Source of the DNA: Pseudomonadota bacterium
GTDB taxonomy: Bacteria; Chloroflexota; UBA5177; JAJPKF01
DNA length: 64,000 bases
Reading direction: 5' to 3'
Assembly (NCBI GenBank): GCA_021323865.1
Contig: JAJPKF010000012.1
Coordinates: 62,001-126,000 of the forward strand
Part shown: positions 53,427 through 63,237 of the stretch, piece after piece
How positions within the stretch are numbered: position 1 is the stretch's first letter
How the letters are laid out: each line of letters starts with the position of its first letter
Made by a program: the position numbers and the translations under genes
Notes under the pieces: generated by a model
Seen by the model: only the letters and a program-made list of their open reading frames with translations
What the model was told of the DNA's origin: nothing
Databases searched by the model: none

Positions 53427-54380
53427 CTACTCCTGACCGTCGCCGTCTTCAACCAGATGACGCATACGCAGACGATCGACGAGTTCGTCTAGCGACTTCT
53501 GACCGAAGTTGCGGATGGAGAGCAGGTCTTCCATGTTCATGCCGATGACCTGCCCGACCTTGGTGATGCCCGCTCGCTTCAGTGAGTTCTCCGCACGCGC
53601 GGAAAGGGCAAGGTCCTCGATGGGCAGCTCGAACTCCTGAGCCGGAATTGCTCGAGTCGAGAGAGGCTGCCGTCCTGCAGCCGATTCGGTGATGCCCAGG
53701 TCTTCACCGAACGACGCGACGTGCGCGAAGTATCGCATAAGCACGCCGCCTGCCTGAGTCAGTGCATCTTGAGGCGTGATGGTGCCGTCAGTGGTGAGGT
53801 CCAGCAGAAGCCGCTCGTAGTTGGTCATCTGACCGACGCGGGTGTGCTCGACCGTAAAGTTGACGCGGCGCACGGGTGAAAAGATGCCGTCCACGGGGAT
53901 TTGGCCGATCGGCATCTCATCGCTGAGCTCCGAGATATCTCGATACCCGGTTCCCCGTTCGATCACCAGCTCGGCCGTGAGCCGGGCGCTTCCGGTGTCG
54001 ATGGTGGCCAGGTGCTGCTCCGGATTGATCACGTCGACCTGATCCGTCACTCGAATGTCGGCCGCGGTGACCGGCCCCTCTCCCTGAGCCTCGAGGAGTA
54101 CGTGGACCGGCTCGTCCGTATAGGACTTGAAGCGGACCTTCTTGAGGTTCAGGATGAACTCTGTGACATCCTCCCGGATACCGGGGATCGCCGAGAACTC
54201 ATGGCGTATCCCGTCGATCTGCACCGCGGTGATCGCGGCCCCGGGAAGCGAAGACAGGAGCACACGGCGGAGCGCGTTGCCCAGCGTGACGCCATAGCCC
54301 CGCTGCAGGGGCTCGATCTCAAATTCCGCGAAGGTGTCGGTCGATTGCAGGGTTTCGATTCGTGGTAGTGCTATATCCAA
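53427..54380 (-). CDS. rpoA: RNA polymerase alpha subunit
   Basis: 317 residues. The N-terminal dimerisation domain (FEIEPLQRGYGVTLGNALRR) binds beta and beta-prime; a linker of about 15 residues leads to the C-terminal domain (LALSARAENSLKRAGI, FGQKSLDEL) that contacts UP elements and activators. The start is a TTG with GGAGGA 8 bases upstream. Position between rpsD and rplQ is standard. Confidence 0.97.
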   Translation of the reverse strand: MDIALPRIETLQSTDTFAEFEIEPLQRGYGVTLGNALRRVLLSSLPGAAITAVQIDGIRHEFSAIPGIREDVTEFILNLKKVRFKSYTDEPVHVLLEAQGEGPVTAADIRVTDQVDVINPEQHLATIDTGSARLTAELVIERGTGYRDISELSDEMPIGQIPVDGIFSPVRRVNFTVEHTRVGQMTNYERLLLDLTTDGTITPQDALTQAGGVLMRYFAHVASFGEDLGITESAAGRQPLSTRAIPAQEFELPIEDLALSARAENSLKRAGITKVGQVIGMNMEDLLSIRNFGQKSLDELVDRLRMRHLVEDGDGQE

Positions 54381-54472
54381 ATGTTCAGTCCTCCCATCCG
54401 CAAGGCTCGTCTATCGGCCTGCGTTGATGGCCGTTTGAAGGTTCTTTACTGTTTCGCGCCGGCGGGCTGCCG

Positions 54473-55108
54473 CTACCGTGAGTAGTACTCGACGATGAGC
54501 TGCTCATTGATCGTAGTTTCGAGGTCAGAGCGTCCCGGTTGGCCGACGATGCGTCCCGTCATCGCTTCCGCATCCAGCTGAAGCCACTCCGGAATCGCCT
54601 GGCGGGGGCTCCCGAACTCGGCTTGATTCTTGAAGAACTCTCGATTCTTGCTGCCGGGACGGACAGTGATGACATCCCCGGTCCCTAGCTGTATGGAGGG
54701 GATCGACGCCTTCCGACCGTTGACCTGAAAGTGGCCATGGTTCACGAGCTGCCGGGCCTGATCGCGTGATGAACCGAAACCCAGCCGGTAGACCACATTG
54801 TCGAGGCGCAGCTCGAGCAGTCGCAGAAAGTTCTCGCCCGTAACGCCCGGGAGCCGTTCCGCCGCGTCAAAGGTGCGCTGGAACTGATCCTCGAGGAGCC
54901 CATACATGCGGCGTGCCTTCTGCTTCTCTCGGAGCTGGACGGCATAGTCCGACGGTTTGCGCCTTCGTCCGCTCCCCTGGTGTCCGGGGGGTGTATTGGG
55001 CCGCTTGTCCACGGCGCACTTCTTTGAAAGGCAGCGCGAGCCCTTCAAAAAGAGCTTCACGTTCTCTCGTCGGCAGAGCTTGCAATCGGGTCCTGTATAA
55101 CGTGCCAT
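54473..55108 (-). CDS. rpsD: 30S ribosomal protein S4 (zinc-binding form)
   Basis: 211 residues. The N-terminus keeps four cysteines (CKLC ... CLSKKC), so it is the zinc-binding form. The S4 RNA-binding domain (RLDNVVYRLGFGSSRDQARQLVNHGHF, in part) follows. It nucleates 30S assembly and may regulate the alpha operon. An intergenic space of about 90 bases separates it from rpoA. Confidence 0.97.
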   Translation of the reverse strand: MARYTGPDCKLCRRENVKLFLKGSRCLSKKCAVDKRPNTPPGHQGSGRRRKPSDYAVQLREKQKARRMYGLLEDQFQRTFDAAERLPGVTGENFLRLLELRLDNVVYRLGFGSSRDQARQLVNHGHFQVNGRKASIPSIQLGTGDVITVRPGSKNREFFKNQAEFGSPRQAIPEWLQLDAEAMTGRIVGQPGRSDLETTINEQLIVEYYSR

Positions 55109-55118
55109 TGATCCTCGT

Positions 55119-55517
55119 CTAGACTCGTCGCCGCTTCGGAGGGCGAGCTCCGTTGTGCGGAACCGGTGTTACATCGTTAATGGATTGGATGGTGAGGCCG
55201 ACCGTCTGGAGCGAACGAATCGCCGCTTCCCGTCCTGGCCCAGGGCCTTTCACATAGACGTCCACGACCTGCATGCCAAATTCCATGGCCTTGCGGGCTG
55301 CTTGTTCGGCACTCATCTGGGCGGCGTATGGAGTGCTCTTGCGGGAGCCCTTGAACCCGACGGTTCCGGCGCTTCCCCAGGAAACGGGCTTTCCTTCGAC
55401 GTCCGTGATGGTGATGATGGTATTGCTAAAGGTCGCGTACACGTGCGCATGGCCGTGCGGAACGACCTTTCGCTCTCGCCGTCTGCCACGCGGGCGTCGG
55501 GGCGCTGCCCTTCCCAT
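55119..55517 (-). CDS. rpsK: 30S ribosomal protein S11
   Basis: 132 residues. Conserved core [45 protein letters not shown] and the C-terminal [11 protein letters not shown]. The first 20 residues form a basic, disordered start longer than usual. Normal alpha-operon position. Confidence 0.97.
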   Translation of the reverse strand: MGRAAPRRPRGRRRERKVVPHGHAHVYATFSNTIITITDVEGKPVSWGSAGTVGFKGSRKSTPYAAQMSAEQAARKAMEFGMQVVDVYVKGPGPGREAAIRSLQTVGLTIQSINDVTPVPHNGARPPKRRRV

Positions 55518-55564
55518 TTGGTCTCCTTGAAGCTGCTATCGAAACTCGATTAAACTCGGTGGTC

Positions 55565-55948
55565 TTACTTCTTGGCCGTGGCCTTGCGGCGGCCGGCGAC
55601 GGTCTTGGGCTTGCCGCGCTTGGTCCGGGCATTGGTTCTGGTTCGCTGCCCATGTGCGGGGAGACTGCGTCGATGGCGCAGACCACGATAGGAACCGATC
55701 TCGGTCAGCCGCTTGATGTTGAGGGCCACCTCGCGGCGGAGGTCTCCCTCGACCCGGTATTCCTTGTCAATCAACTCTCGAATCCGGTGAATCTCATCCT
55801 CGGTCAGAGCCTTGACCCGCGTCTCCGGATTCACGCGCGTACGGGAGAGGATCTCCCGGCTTCGGGTAACCCCGATGCCGTAGATATAGGTCAGCGCAAT
55901 GTCGACGTGTTTGTCTCTCGGGATGTCGATTCCAGCTATTCGGGCCAT
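55565..55948 (-). CDS. rpsM: 30S ribosomal protein S13
   Basis: 127 residues. [21 protein letters not shown]-type start, [12 protein letters not shown], the [19 protein letters not shown] segment contacting tRNA, and a basic tail. Normal order after rpmJ. Confidence 0.97.
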   Translation of the reverse strand: MARIAGIDIPRDKHVDIALTYIYGIGVTRSREILSRTRVNPETRVKALTEDEIHRIRELIDKEYRVEGDLRREVALNIKRLTEIGSYRGLRHRRSLPAHGQRTRTNARTKRGKPKTVAGRRKATAKK

Positions 55949-55985
55949 CGCGTCACTCCAGGAAATGCCGGTTCTCTGCGTCCGG

Positions 55986-56099
55986 TCAACCTTGCTTCTG
56001 CTTGTGTCGAGGATCGCTGCAGATCACCTGGATCACGCCGCGTCGCTTGATGATTCGGCAATTGGCGCACCGGCGCTTAACCGAGGCCGATACTTTCAT
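55986..56099 (-). CDS. rpmJ: 50S ribosomal protein L36
   Basis: 37 residues. It starts [20 protein letters not shown] and ends DPRHKQKQG. Cys11, Cys14, Cys27 and His32 form the zinc site, so this is the zinc-binding form. The ATG lies 23 bases inside the end of infA, so the two are translationally coupled. Confidence 0.96.
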   Translation of the reverse strand: MKVSASVKRRCANCRIIKRRGVIQVICSDPRHKQKQG

Positions 56100-56331
56100 G
56101 GGGTCTACCCTCCGCGCGTCCCACTATTCGAGCCCGCGACAAGTCGTATGCCGTGAGCGCGAGAACCACCCGATCCCCCGGCACGAGCCGCACTGTCCCG
56201 ACCTTCGCCTCGTCGCTGATGTGGGCCAGAACCGAACGGCCATCGACGAGTCGAACACGAAACAGAGCATTGGGCACGGCCTCGAGGACCGTTCCCTCAA
56301 TCCGGTTCTTGGACTCGCTTCCGTAAGACAT
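56077..56331 (-). CDS. infA: Translation initiation factor IF-1
   Basis: 84 residues, one S1-type OB domain: [54 protein letters not shown]. The family usually ends soon after this last strand; here 12 extra residues are encoded, overlapping the rpmJ start. Standard place between map and rpmJ. Confidence 0.95.
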   Translation of the reverse strand: MSYGSESKNRIEGTVLEAVPNALFRVRLVDGRSVLAHISDEAKVGTVRLVPGDRVVLALTAYDLSRARIVGRAEGRPHESIGLG

Positions 56332-56347
56332 CAGATTATCTCATATT

Positions 56348-57133
56348 TCAGGCTGCGGCGCCATTGGGGAGAGTGAGAATCCACCTGCCCTTCGGCGTGA
56401 CTGCGACCGTGTGCTCGAAGTGAGCCGATAGAGATCCGTCGGCGGTTGCCACCGTCCATCGGTCGGGCCGCACCTGTGTTTCACCACTCCCGAGATTCAG
56501 CATCGGTTCGATGGCAAGCGCCCAACCGGGACGCAGCAGCGGGCCCCGAGAGCTCATCCGGTAGTTTGGGATTTGAGGCGGCTCGTGCATGGACCGGCCG
56601 ATGCCGTGACCCACGTACTGGCGCACAATCCCCAGTCCCTTCGATGTCGCATATTGGTCGATGGCGGACGACACTTCATACAGTCCTCGCCCAGGTTGCA
56701 CCCGCTCGATGCCCCGCCGGAGGGCCTCCTGAGTACCCGAGAGCAGCTTGGCCGCATCTCGGGAAACCGTACCGACCGGCACTGTGGTAGCCGAATCCGC
56801 ATGGAATCCCTGGTAGATGACCCCCAGATCGATGCTCACCACATCACCGTCCACCAAGACCCGATCGGAGGGAATACCGTGGACGATCTCATCGTTGACC
56901 GAAACGCAGATAGCCCCGGGAAAAGGGGTGCCCAGCTCGGGATGAATTACTTCGGGAAAGCTGGGGCGCCCGCCCTGTTTCGCGACCTCCTGCCGGGCCC
57001 ACTCGTCAAGGTCCTTGGTCCGAATGCCGGGCTTGACCCGTTCGGCGAGCATGGCCAGCGTGTCGCCCACAATAGAGCCGGCCTTCCGCATGGCCTCGAG
57101 CTCGTCTTGCGAGCGAACCGGAACCTCAGGCAC
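56348..57133 (-). CDS. map: Methionine aminopeptidase, type I
   Basis: 261 residues. The five metal ligands are visible: Asp in SIDLGV, Asp in FHADSATT, His in VGHGIG, Glu in IEPML and Glu in FEHTVAV. It removes the starting methionine from nascent proteins. It overlaps adk by 8 bases and precedes infA, the usual secY-adk-map-infA order. Confidence 0.97.
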   Translation of the reverse strand: MPEVPVRSQDELEAMRKAGSIVGDTLAMLAERVKPGIRTKDLDEWARQEVAKQGGRPSFPEVIHPELGTPFPGAICVSVNDEIVHGIPSDRVLVDGDVVSIDLGVIYQGFHADSATTVPVGTVSRDAAKLLSGTQEALRRGIERVQPGRGLYEVSSAIDQYATSKGLGIVRQYVGHGIGRSMHEPPQIPNYRMSSRGPLLRPGWALAIEPMLNLGSGETQVRPDRWTVATADGSLSAHFEHTVAVTPKGRWILTLPNGAAA

Positions 57134-57788
57134 GTTCCTTGACCACCCCGTTCAGGAGCGCACGCAGCTCATTCGTTACCTCATCCACCGACTTGGTGGC
57201 ATCGAGAACCTCGAGCCGCTTTGTGCCTTGATAGTACGTGATGAGCGGAGCGGTCTGATGTTCGTAGACCTCGAGACGGTGCCGTTGCACTTCGGGTGTC
57301 TCGTCCGCCCGCTGCACGAGCTTCCCGCCGCAGACATCGCAAACGCCAGGGAGTCGGGGCGGATTCGAGCTTTCGTTGTAAACCCGGCCGCACGTGCTGC
57401 AGACCCACCGCCCCGCCAGCCGCTCCAACACCATCTCATTGGGTGCCGTCAGCAGAACGACGTGGTCAATGTGCCGGTCATCTTGAGCAAGGGCGTCGTC
57501 CAGAGCCTCGGCCTGTCGTACGGTACGGGGGAAGCCGTCGAGGATGAAGCCCTTCTTCGTATCGGGCTCGTTCAGGCGGCTGAGGGCCATCTCTATCGTG
57601 AGGTCATCGGGCACATATTCGCCCCGGTCCATGTACTCCTGTACCTCACGGGCCAGGGGGGACACGTCCTGTCGTATCTTGCGGAACATGTCGCCGGTGG
57701 CGACGATGGGAATGCCGTATTCCCCGGAGAGGCGTTGGCTTTGCGTGCCCTTTCCGACGCCAGGCGGCCCCATAAAGATGATGTTCAA
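57126..57788 (-). CDS. adk: Adenylate kinase (zinc-binding LID)
   Basis: 220 residues. P-loop GPPGVGKGT at 7-15, AMP-binding TGDMFR and DGFPRTVRQAE. The LID carries CSTC ... CDVC, the four-cysteine zinc form common in Gram-positive bacteria. It interconverts ATP plus AMP and 2 ADP. It lies 21 bases after secY. Confidence 0.97.
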   Translation of the reverse strand: MNIIFMGPPGVGKGTQSQRLSGEYGIPIVATGDMFRKIRQDVSPLAREVQEYMDRGEYVPDDLTIEMALSRLNEPDTKKGFILDGFPRTVRQAEALDDALAQDDRHIDHVVLLTAPNEMVLERLAGRWVCSTCGRVYNESSNPPRLPGVCDVCGGKLVQRADETPEVQRHRLEVYEHQTAPLITYYQGTKRLEVLDATKSVDEVTNELRALLNGVVKERA

Positions 57789-57809
57789 GCAGCCAGATTC
57801 CGGACGTCG

Positions 57810-59117
57810 CTAACGAATGAAGCCCTGATACTGACGCATCATGAGCTGTGCTTCGAGCTGTTTTAGGGTGTCGATTGCGACTCCGACCACAATAAGAACC
57901 GCCGTGCTGCTGAACGTCTGCTGGGCCTGCTGCGTCGGCTGGTTCGATACCAGATTGATGAAGAAGGGAAGAATGGCGACGATTGCCAGGAAGAATGCAC
58001 CGGCAAGCGTGATCCGGTTGAGCACGTAGTGCAGATATCTGGCTGTGGGTGGTCCCGGACGGTGACCCGGAATGAAGCCGCCGTTCTTCTGTAGCGTTTC
58101 AGGCAGGTTCTGCTGCTGGAACGTTACCGACGTATAGAAGTACGTGAAGGCGATCACGAGAACGAAATAGATCGCCCAATACCAGATGTTTCCAGGCTGG
58201 AAGGTATTGAATAGGGCTCTCGCCACGCTTCGGAGCCACAGCTGAGAGGCACCGAAGAAGTAGCTGGAGACCGTGCTCGGCAGGATGACGATGGACGCCG
58301 CGAAAATCAAGGGGATCATTCCGGCCGAGTTCACCCGCAGTGGTATGTGAGTCGATTGGCCTTGGTACATGCGCCCACCGCGAATACGTTTGGCGTACTG
58401 CACCGGAATGCGGCGTTGCCCCTCCGAGACAAAGACAATTGCTCCGATGACCACGACGGCGAATGCGCCGAGGACGATCAGAAAGCCGAAATTCCCCGCG
58501 GCCCACTGTTGTATGAAGGCCGGAATGAGCCGCGAGACGATGCCCGCGAAGATGATCAGCGAGATGCCGTTGCCGATGCCGTTTTCTGTGATGAGCTCTC
58601 CGAGCCACATGGCAAAAACGGTTCCGGCGGCCAAGGAGACGAGCACTTCGAGGGTGGGGAAAACCGTTGAGCCGTGGAAGAGCCCAAAGTCCTTGAAGAT
58701 CGGCGTGCTGGTGTAGTTGTTGAGCGCGACCATCTGGCCGTAGCCCTGGATGATGGCCAGCGGAACAGTCAGCAGTCGTGTGTACTGATTAATCTTGTTG
58801 CGACCGTACTCGCCTTCCTTCTGCAGCTCGGTCAGGGCCGGTACCACGCCGATCAGGAGCTGCATCACGATGGAGGCTGTGATATAGGGATACACACCAA
58901 GGGCCACGATGGAAAAAGTCTGCAGAGAGCCGCCCGAGAAGATATTGAGCAGCTGCAGCAGACTTTGATGGTTGATGACGGTGCTAAGTGCCGTGCGGTT
59001 CACGTTGGGGACCGGCACATGCGCTTCGATGCGGAAGACCACCAGTAGCGCGATGGTGAAGAGAAGCTTGCGCCGGAGGTCGGGAATGCGGAAGGCGTTA
59101 AGTGCTGCTTGAACCAT
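57810..59117 (-). CDS. secY: Protein translocase subunit SecY
   Basis: 435 residues, ten membrane helices. Typical segments: FRIPDLRRKLLFTI near the start, VPALTELQKEGEYGR in the second loop, GNGISLIIFAGIV, and the cytoplasmic loop with RRIPVQYAKRIRGGRMYQGQ (in part). It forms the Sec channel. The ATG at 59117 begins the usual N-terminus; an alternative start 8 codons upstream overlaps rplO further. Confidence 0.97.
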   Translation of the reverse strand: MVQAALNAFRIPDLRRKLLFTIALLVVFRIEAHVPVPNVNRTALSTVINHQSLLQLLNIFSGGSLQTFSIVALGVYPYITASIVMQLLIGVVPALTELQKEGEYGRNKINQYTRLLTVPLAIIQGYGQMVALNNYTSTPIFKDFGLFHGSTVFPTLEVLVSLAAGTVFAMWLGELITENGIGNGISLIIFAGIVSRLIPAFIQQWAAGNFGFLIVLGAFAVVVIGAIVFVSEGQRRIPVQYAKRIRGGRMYQGQSTHIPLRVNSAGMIPLIFAASIVILPSTVSSYFFGASQLWLRSVARALFNTFQPGNIWYWAIYFVLVIAFTYFYTSVTFQQQNLPETLQKNGGFIPGHRPGPPTARYLHYVLNRITLAGAFFLAIVAILPFFINLVSNQPTQQAQQTFSSTAVLIVVGVAIDTLKQLEAQLMMRQYQGFIR

Positions 59118-59559
59118 CTTCTGGAACCTCCACGCGTCCACCCGCCGCTTCGATCTGGGAACGGGCCGCCTTCGTCACCTTGTCCACACGAACGGTCATG
59201 GCCCGAGCAATATTGCCACCGGCGACGACCTTGACCGCTCTGGAGCTCTTTCCTTTGAGGAGTCCTGCACTTCGAAGCGACTCGGCGTCGACGACCTGGG
59301 TGTCTCCAATTCGGTCAAGATCTTTGATCCGTACCACCGCGTACTCCCGGCGCCACTTGTTGTGGAAGCCCGGAAGCTTGCCGTAGCGCTGCATACGGGA
59401 GGACATTCCTCGGTAGGAGGCTTTGATTCCACCCGATCGCGACTTTTGTCCCTTTGTGCCTTTGCCGGCAGTGGTTCCGCGTCCACTCCCACCGCCGCGA
59501 CCGATTCGGCGTCGCGAGCTGGTACTGCCGGACGCGGGACTCAGTTGTGAGAGTCTCAT
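59098..59559 (-). CDS. rplO: 50S ribosomal protein L15
   Basis: 153 residues. The glycine/arginine-rich N-terminus (RRRIGRGGGSGRGTTAGKGT) and the C-terminal GGRVEVPE are standard. Its 3' end overlaps secY by 20 bases and its ATG overlaps the rpmD stop (ATGA). Confidence 0.97.
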   Translation of the reverse strand: MRLSQLSPASGSTSSRRRIGRGGGSGRGTTAGKGTKGQKSRSGGIKASYRGMSSRMQRYGKLPGFHNKWRREYAVVRIKDLDRIGDTQVVDAESLRSAGLLKGKSSRAVKVVAGGNIARAMTVRVDKVTKAARSQIEAAGGRVEVPEDGSSST

Positions 59560-60068
59560 GGTGTCGGGTCTCCCTGACTCTCCTCGGCAGCGGCTTCCGG
59601 TTCAGCCGAAGGACCGGCCGAGTCGGGCGCCGCCCTCGTGCGCGGTCGTCGCTTCGCGGTAGGCGCCCCTTCGGCGGTCTCCGGTTGCGCAACCTCGAGC
59701 ACGGGAGATTCGGTCACCTCGACCGCTTTGCTCACTGCTGCAGGCGCCTTGGCTTCTCGCTTGACCCGCTCGCCCGAGCCGGCCTTCTTCTCGCGAGTGG
59801 ACCCATTCGGCTTGGCCATCACGGCTGACTCGGTCGTGGACGCCGGGACGATCAACACGCTTGGGGTCGTCGTCTTCTGGTCCCCATCGGTGGCCGGCCG
59901 AACGGCAACGAGGTGCTGTACCGACCGGATCATTCCCTGAAGCGAGTGGTTATCGTCGAGCAGAACCGCATCATGCAGTCGCCGCAAACCCATCGCTCGA
60001 ATCGTTGCGCGAGCCGAGGGCTTGTAGCCGATCGGGCTCTTGATCAATCGAACCTCAAGCCGCGCCAT
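59556..60068 (-). CDS. rpmD: 50S ribosomal protein L30 with long C-terminal extension
   Basis: 170 residues against about 60 usually. The first 58 are a normal L30 ([41 protein letters not shown]). The rest is rich in Ala, Glu, Pro, Lys, Thr and Ser with no predicted fold. No frameshift is needed: the frame is open and ends by overlapping rplO. The ATG lies 14 bases inside the rpsE end. Confidence 0.92.
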   Translation of the reverse strand: MARLEVRLIKSPIGYKPSARATIRAMGLRRLHDAVLLDDNHSLQGMIRSVQHLVAVRPATDGDQKTTTPSVLIVPASTTESAVMAKPNGSTREKKAGSGERVKREAKAPAAVSKAVEVTESPVLEVAQPETAEGAPTAKRRPRTRAAPDSAGPSAEPEAAAEESQGDPTP

Positions 60069-60615
60069 CGGTCGCCTCCGTGACCTCTGACGATCCCGCT
60101 TCCTCGCTTCTGCCCCGCATCTCACCGCGGGCTTCTCGGCCCCTCCAGCGGCTGATCTCATCGGGAGATTGCAGCGATGTGAGTCCCTTGATTGCTGCCT
60201 TGACCACGTTCACCGGGTTATTGCTTCCCAGAGACTTGGACAGAATGTCGTGCACCCCCGCGGCCTCGACGACGGAACGGACGGCGCCGCCGGCAATAAC
60301 TCCGGTCCCGGGCGCAGCGGGTTTGAGGAGAACATGCGCAGCTCCGAAGTGCACGTTTACCTCGTGCGGAATGGTCGCTCCCTCGAGGGGCACACGAATG
60401 ACATTCTTTCGAGCGCGCTCTGCGCCCTTACGGATCGCTTCCGGGACCTCGTTAGCCTTGCCCTGTCCCACGCCGACCTGGCCGTTTCCGTCTCCGACCA
60501 CCACGGTCGCACTGAAACTGAAGCGTCGGCCGCCCTTGACGACCTTGGATACTCGCTTCACCTGAACGACGCGCTCTTCGAATCCGCCACTGGCGGATGA
60601 ATCATATCTTGTCAT
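60055..60615 (-). CDS. rpsE: 30S ribosomal protein S5
   Basis: 186 residues. [40 protein letters not shown] (in part), and [20 protein letters not shown] match S5. A charged 25-residue tail follows the usual end. It acts in decoding accuracy. Confidence 0.97.
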   Translation of the reverse strand: MTRYDSSASGGFEERVVQVKRVSKVVKGGRRFSFSATVVVGDGNGQVGVGQGKANEVPEAIRKGAERARKNVIRVPLEGATIPHEVNVHFGAAHVLLKPAAPGTGVIAGGAVRSVVEAAGVHDILSKSLGSNNPVNVVKAAIKGLTSLQSPDEISRWRGREARGEMRGRSEEAGSSEVTEATDGAA

Positions 60616-60641
60616 CTCTCGCTTTGGCTCCCGTTGCGCCT

Positions 60642-61061
60642 CTAGAATTCCAAACCGGCGGCTCGGGCTCCGCGTGCAAGAGCCGTGACCCGCCCATGAT
60701 AGAGGTATCCGCCGCGATCGAAGACAACTCGCGTGATACCTGCCTCGCGGGCCCGCTCACCCAGCGCCCGTCCAACCGCTTCGGCACGATCCGTCTTGCT
60801 CTTGGCGGCGCCCTTCGCGATATCCTTCTCCACGGTTGAAGCCGCGGCCAGCGTCCGGCCCGTCGTGTCGTCGATCAGCTGCCCATAGATGTGAGCCGAG
60901 CTTCGGAACACGCTCAGCCGAGGCTTCTCAGCCGTTCCTCGAATGCTTCGACGGAGATGCGTGTGGCGGCGATGCCTTCTGACGGCACTGGCAAGTCGCA
61001 CCTGCGCTGCCGGCTTCTTGACCTGAGCACGGCCGGCTGGCGGCCTCGCTGGAGCTCCCAT
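60642..61061 (-). CDS. rplR: 50S ribosomal protein L18
   Basis: 139 residues. The core [31 protein letters not shown] and [18 protein letters not shown] are standard 5S-rRNA-binding L18. The first 20 residues are an extra Ala/Pro/Arg stretch. Confidence 0.97.
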   Translation of the reverse strand: MGAPARPPAGRAQVKKPAAQVRLASAVRRHRRHTHLRRSIRGTAEKPRLSVFRSSAHIYGQLIDDTTGRTLAAASTVEKDIAKGAAKSKTDRAEAVGRALGERAREAGITRVVFDRGGYLYHGRVTALARGARAAGLEF

Positions 61062-61064
61062 GTC

Positions 61065-61607
61065 CTATCCCGCCCTTCCGGCCTTGCCCGCCTTGCGGCG
61101 GATGACCTCGTCGCTGTATCGAATGCCCTTTCCCTTGTAGGGCTCAGGCTTCCTGACGCGGCGGATCCGAGCAGCTGTCTCGCCGACGACCTGTTTGTCG
61201 ATCCCTGACACGACGAGCCGCGTGGGCGACTCGACGACGAACTCAATGCCCGGCGGGGGCACAAACTCGACCGGATGAGAGTAACCGACGGAGAGCGTAA
61301 GGTTGTCCCCCGTCTTCTGGGCCCGATAGCCCACCCCCGAGATCTCCAGCGTCTTGCTGAATCCGTTCGTCACTCCTGTGACCATGTTGGCCAACAACGA
61401 TCTGGTGAGACCGTGAAGGGCGCGAGTCTCCGCTTCGTCGTTCGCACGCGTGACTTCGGCCACACCGTCGGCAACCTGAAGCTGAATGGTAGCCGGAATG
61501 GTATGGGAGAGCTCTCCCTTTGGCCCCCGGACCACAATGTGGCCATCCTGTTGTCGCAGCTCCACGCCGCCGGGAAGCGGCACCGGCTTCTTGCCGATAC
61601 GTGACAC
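61065..61607 (-). CDS. rplF: 50S ribosomal protein L6
   Basis: 180 residues. It starts SRIGKKPVPLPGGVE after a GTG and has LEISGVGYRAQ and the conserved C-terminal EPYKGKGIRYSDEVIRRKAG. GGAGG lies 9 bases before the GTG; the rpsH stop is 1 base upstream. The open frame further up is rpsH in another frame. Confidence 0.97.
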   Translation of the reverse strand: MSRIGKKPVPLPGGVELRQQDGHIVVRGPKGELSHTIPATIQLQVADGVAEVTRANDEAETRALHGLTRSLLANMVTGVTNGFSKTLEISGVGYRAQKTGDNLTLSVGYSHPVEFVPPPGIEFVVESPTRLVVSGIDKQVVGETAARIRRVRKPEPYKGKGIRYSDEVIRRKAGKAGRAG

Positions 61608-61608
61608 G

Positions 61609-62004
61609 CTACCAGACCTCCGCCAAGAGCTCGCCGCCCAAACGACGGCGTCGAGCCTCATGCCCGCTCATGATCCCCATGGGAGTGGAGACAATAACCG
61701 TTCCCAAGCCCGAGCGAACTCGGGGAATGGCCGTATGCCGGGCGTATCGTCGCAGGCCGGGTCGGCTGATGCGCTTGATTCCGGTAATGACCGATACCCG
61801 GTTGGGGGCGTACTTGAGGACGACACGGATGTTGGGATACTTCTCTTTCGTGACGCTGAAGTCCTCGATGAAACCCTCATCCTTGAGGATCTTTGCGATC
61901 GCGAGCTTCATCCGGGAGTACGGGAGCTCCGTCGTGGGATTGCGAGCAATGGTCGCATTCCGAATGCGAGTCAGCATATCGGCGATGGGGTCAGTCGTTT
62001 TCAT
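61609..62004 (-). CDS. rpsH: 30S ribosomal protein S8
   Basis: 131 residues from the ATG at 62004 ([17 protein letters not shown]). The C-terminal signature [20 protein letters not shown] (20 residues) is present. The frame is open upstream across the S14 gene, but S8 starts here. Confidence 0.97.
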   Translation of the reverse strand: MKTTDPIADMLTRIRNATIARNPTTELPYSRMKLAIAKILKDEGFIEDFSVTKEKYPNIRVVLKYAPNRVSVITGIKRISRPGLRRYARHTAIPRVRSGLGTVIVSTPMGIMSGHEARRRRLGGELLAEVW

Positions 62005-62017
62005 GTATGTTCTCGGA

Positions 62018-62203
62018 TTACCAGCTGGCCTTGGTGACACCGGGGATCTGTCCCTCGAGAGCCAGACGCCGGAAGTCGATACGGCACAGCCCAAATTTGC
62101 GGATGTATGCACGCGGCCGTCCGCAGATGGCACAGCGATTGTGCTGCTGTGTTGAGAACTTTGCGGGTCGGCGAGACTTTGCGATCTTCGATTTCTTTGC
62201 CAA
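62018..62203 (-). CDS. rpsZ: 30S ribosomal protein S14, zinc type with one ligand changed
   Basis: 61 residues, the short S14. CAICGRPR gives the first cysteine pair; the second pair, normally CRIC, reads CRID ([15 protein letters not shown]), so the fourth zinc ligand is Asp. The codon is GAC. The rest ([11 protein letters not shown]) is normal. It lies between rplE and rpsH as expected. Confidence 0.95.
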   Translation of the reverse strand: MAKKSKIAKSRRPAKFSTQQHNRCAICGRPRAYIRKFGLCRIDFRRLALEGQIPGVTKASW

Positions 62204-62261
62204 GCTTTGCTTTCCTCGGTGTGATGTCGGTTGATGCCGGCTTCATTCGCCGGCACGTATG

Positions 62262-62807
62262 TTAGCTGCGGAAGGGCATCCCCAGACTCTGCAGGAGGCT
62301 CTTGCCCTCCACGTCGTTTCGGGCGCTGGTGCCGATGTTTACCTGCATGCCACGGACTCGATCAATGCTGTCGTAATCGATCTCTGGGAAGACCAGCTGT
62401 TCCCGGAGCCCGATGCTGTAGTTGCCTCGTCCATCAAAGCTGCGGTCAGAAACACCTTGGAAGTCGCGAATACGTGGGAGCGCAACGCTAATGAATCGGT
62501 CCAGGAATTCCCACATCCGATCTCCCCTGAGGGTGACGGCAACGCCGATCTCCATACCCATGCGCACTTTGAACTGGGCGATTGACTTCTTGGCCCTGGT
62601 CACGATTGGTCTTTGACCGGAGATTGTGGTCAAATCGCGGATCGCGGCTTCCTTGGCGCTGGAGTTGGTCAATGACTCGCCGAGGCCGATGTTGAGCGTC
62701 ACCTTCCGTACCGTCGGGACGGCCATCGGGTTCTCGTACTCGAACTCTTTGATCAGCCGGGGAACTACCTCCGTCTGATACTTCTCTTTGAGTCGTGGGG
62801 CTGGCAT
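62262..62807 (-). CDS. rplE: 50S ribosomal protein L5
   Basis: 181 residues from the ATG at 62807 ([18 protein letters not shown]). [41 protein letters not shown] (in part) and [10 protein letters not shown] are conserved. It binds 5S rRNA. The open frame upstream overlaps rplX and is not L5. Confidence 0.97.
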   Translation of the reverse strand: MPAPRLKEKYQTEVVPRLIKEFEYENPMAVPTVRKVTLNIGLGESLTNSSAKEAAIRDLTTISGQRPIVTRAKKSIAQFKVRMGMEIGVAVTLRGDRMWEFLDRFISVALPRIRDFQGVSDRSFDGRGNYSIGLREQLVFPEIDYDSIDRVRGMQVNIGTSARNDVEGKSLLQSLGMPFRS

Positions 62808-62832
62808 ATTGAATCCGTTCCTGGGGTCCGGT

Positions 62833-63237
62833 TTAGGCTCGTTCTCGGTCGAGAATCTCGTTGCAGTGGTGGCAGATTCGAATGCGATTGCCATCGGGCA
62901 GCGTGCTGTGCCCGACCCGGGTGGGCCGTTCGCAGCTTGGGCAGATGATCATCACGTTCGATCGGTGAATTGGGGCCGGCTTTTCGACGGTTTCAGATTG
63001 AAGAACTCCCGGTCGGCGGCGCTGGTGCCGTGTAACCATGGCGACGTTTTCCACGATCACCCGGTTCTGATCACGCAAAACCTGCACAATCTTGCCCTGC
63101 TTACCCGTGTCGGCACCGGTCAGAACCACCACCAGGTCATCCTTCTTGATATCCATCCGGGGTCTGGACCTGCGGCCCTCGGCATAGCCCGATCGCTTCC
63201 AGACGCGACGTTGCGCCTTGGTCATCTTGACGGCCAT
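62833..63237 (-). CDS. rplX: 50S ribosomal protein L24 with zinc ribbon
   Basis: 134 residues from the ATG at 63237, or 107 from the ATG at 63156 ([20 protein letters not shown]), where the KOW core begins. The upstream start shares a base with the rplN stop, favouring translational coupling; the extra 27 residues are basic. The C-terminal half has CPSC ... CHHC, the zinc-ribbon form of L24. Confidence 0.93.
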   Translation of the reverse strand: MAVKMTKAQRRVWKRSGYAEGRRSRPRMDIKKDDLVVVLTGADTGKQGKIVQVLRDQNRVIVENVAMVTRHQRRRPGVLQSETVEKPAPIHRSNVMIICPSCERPTRVGHSTLPDGNRIRICHHCNEILDRERA

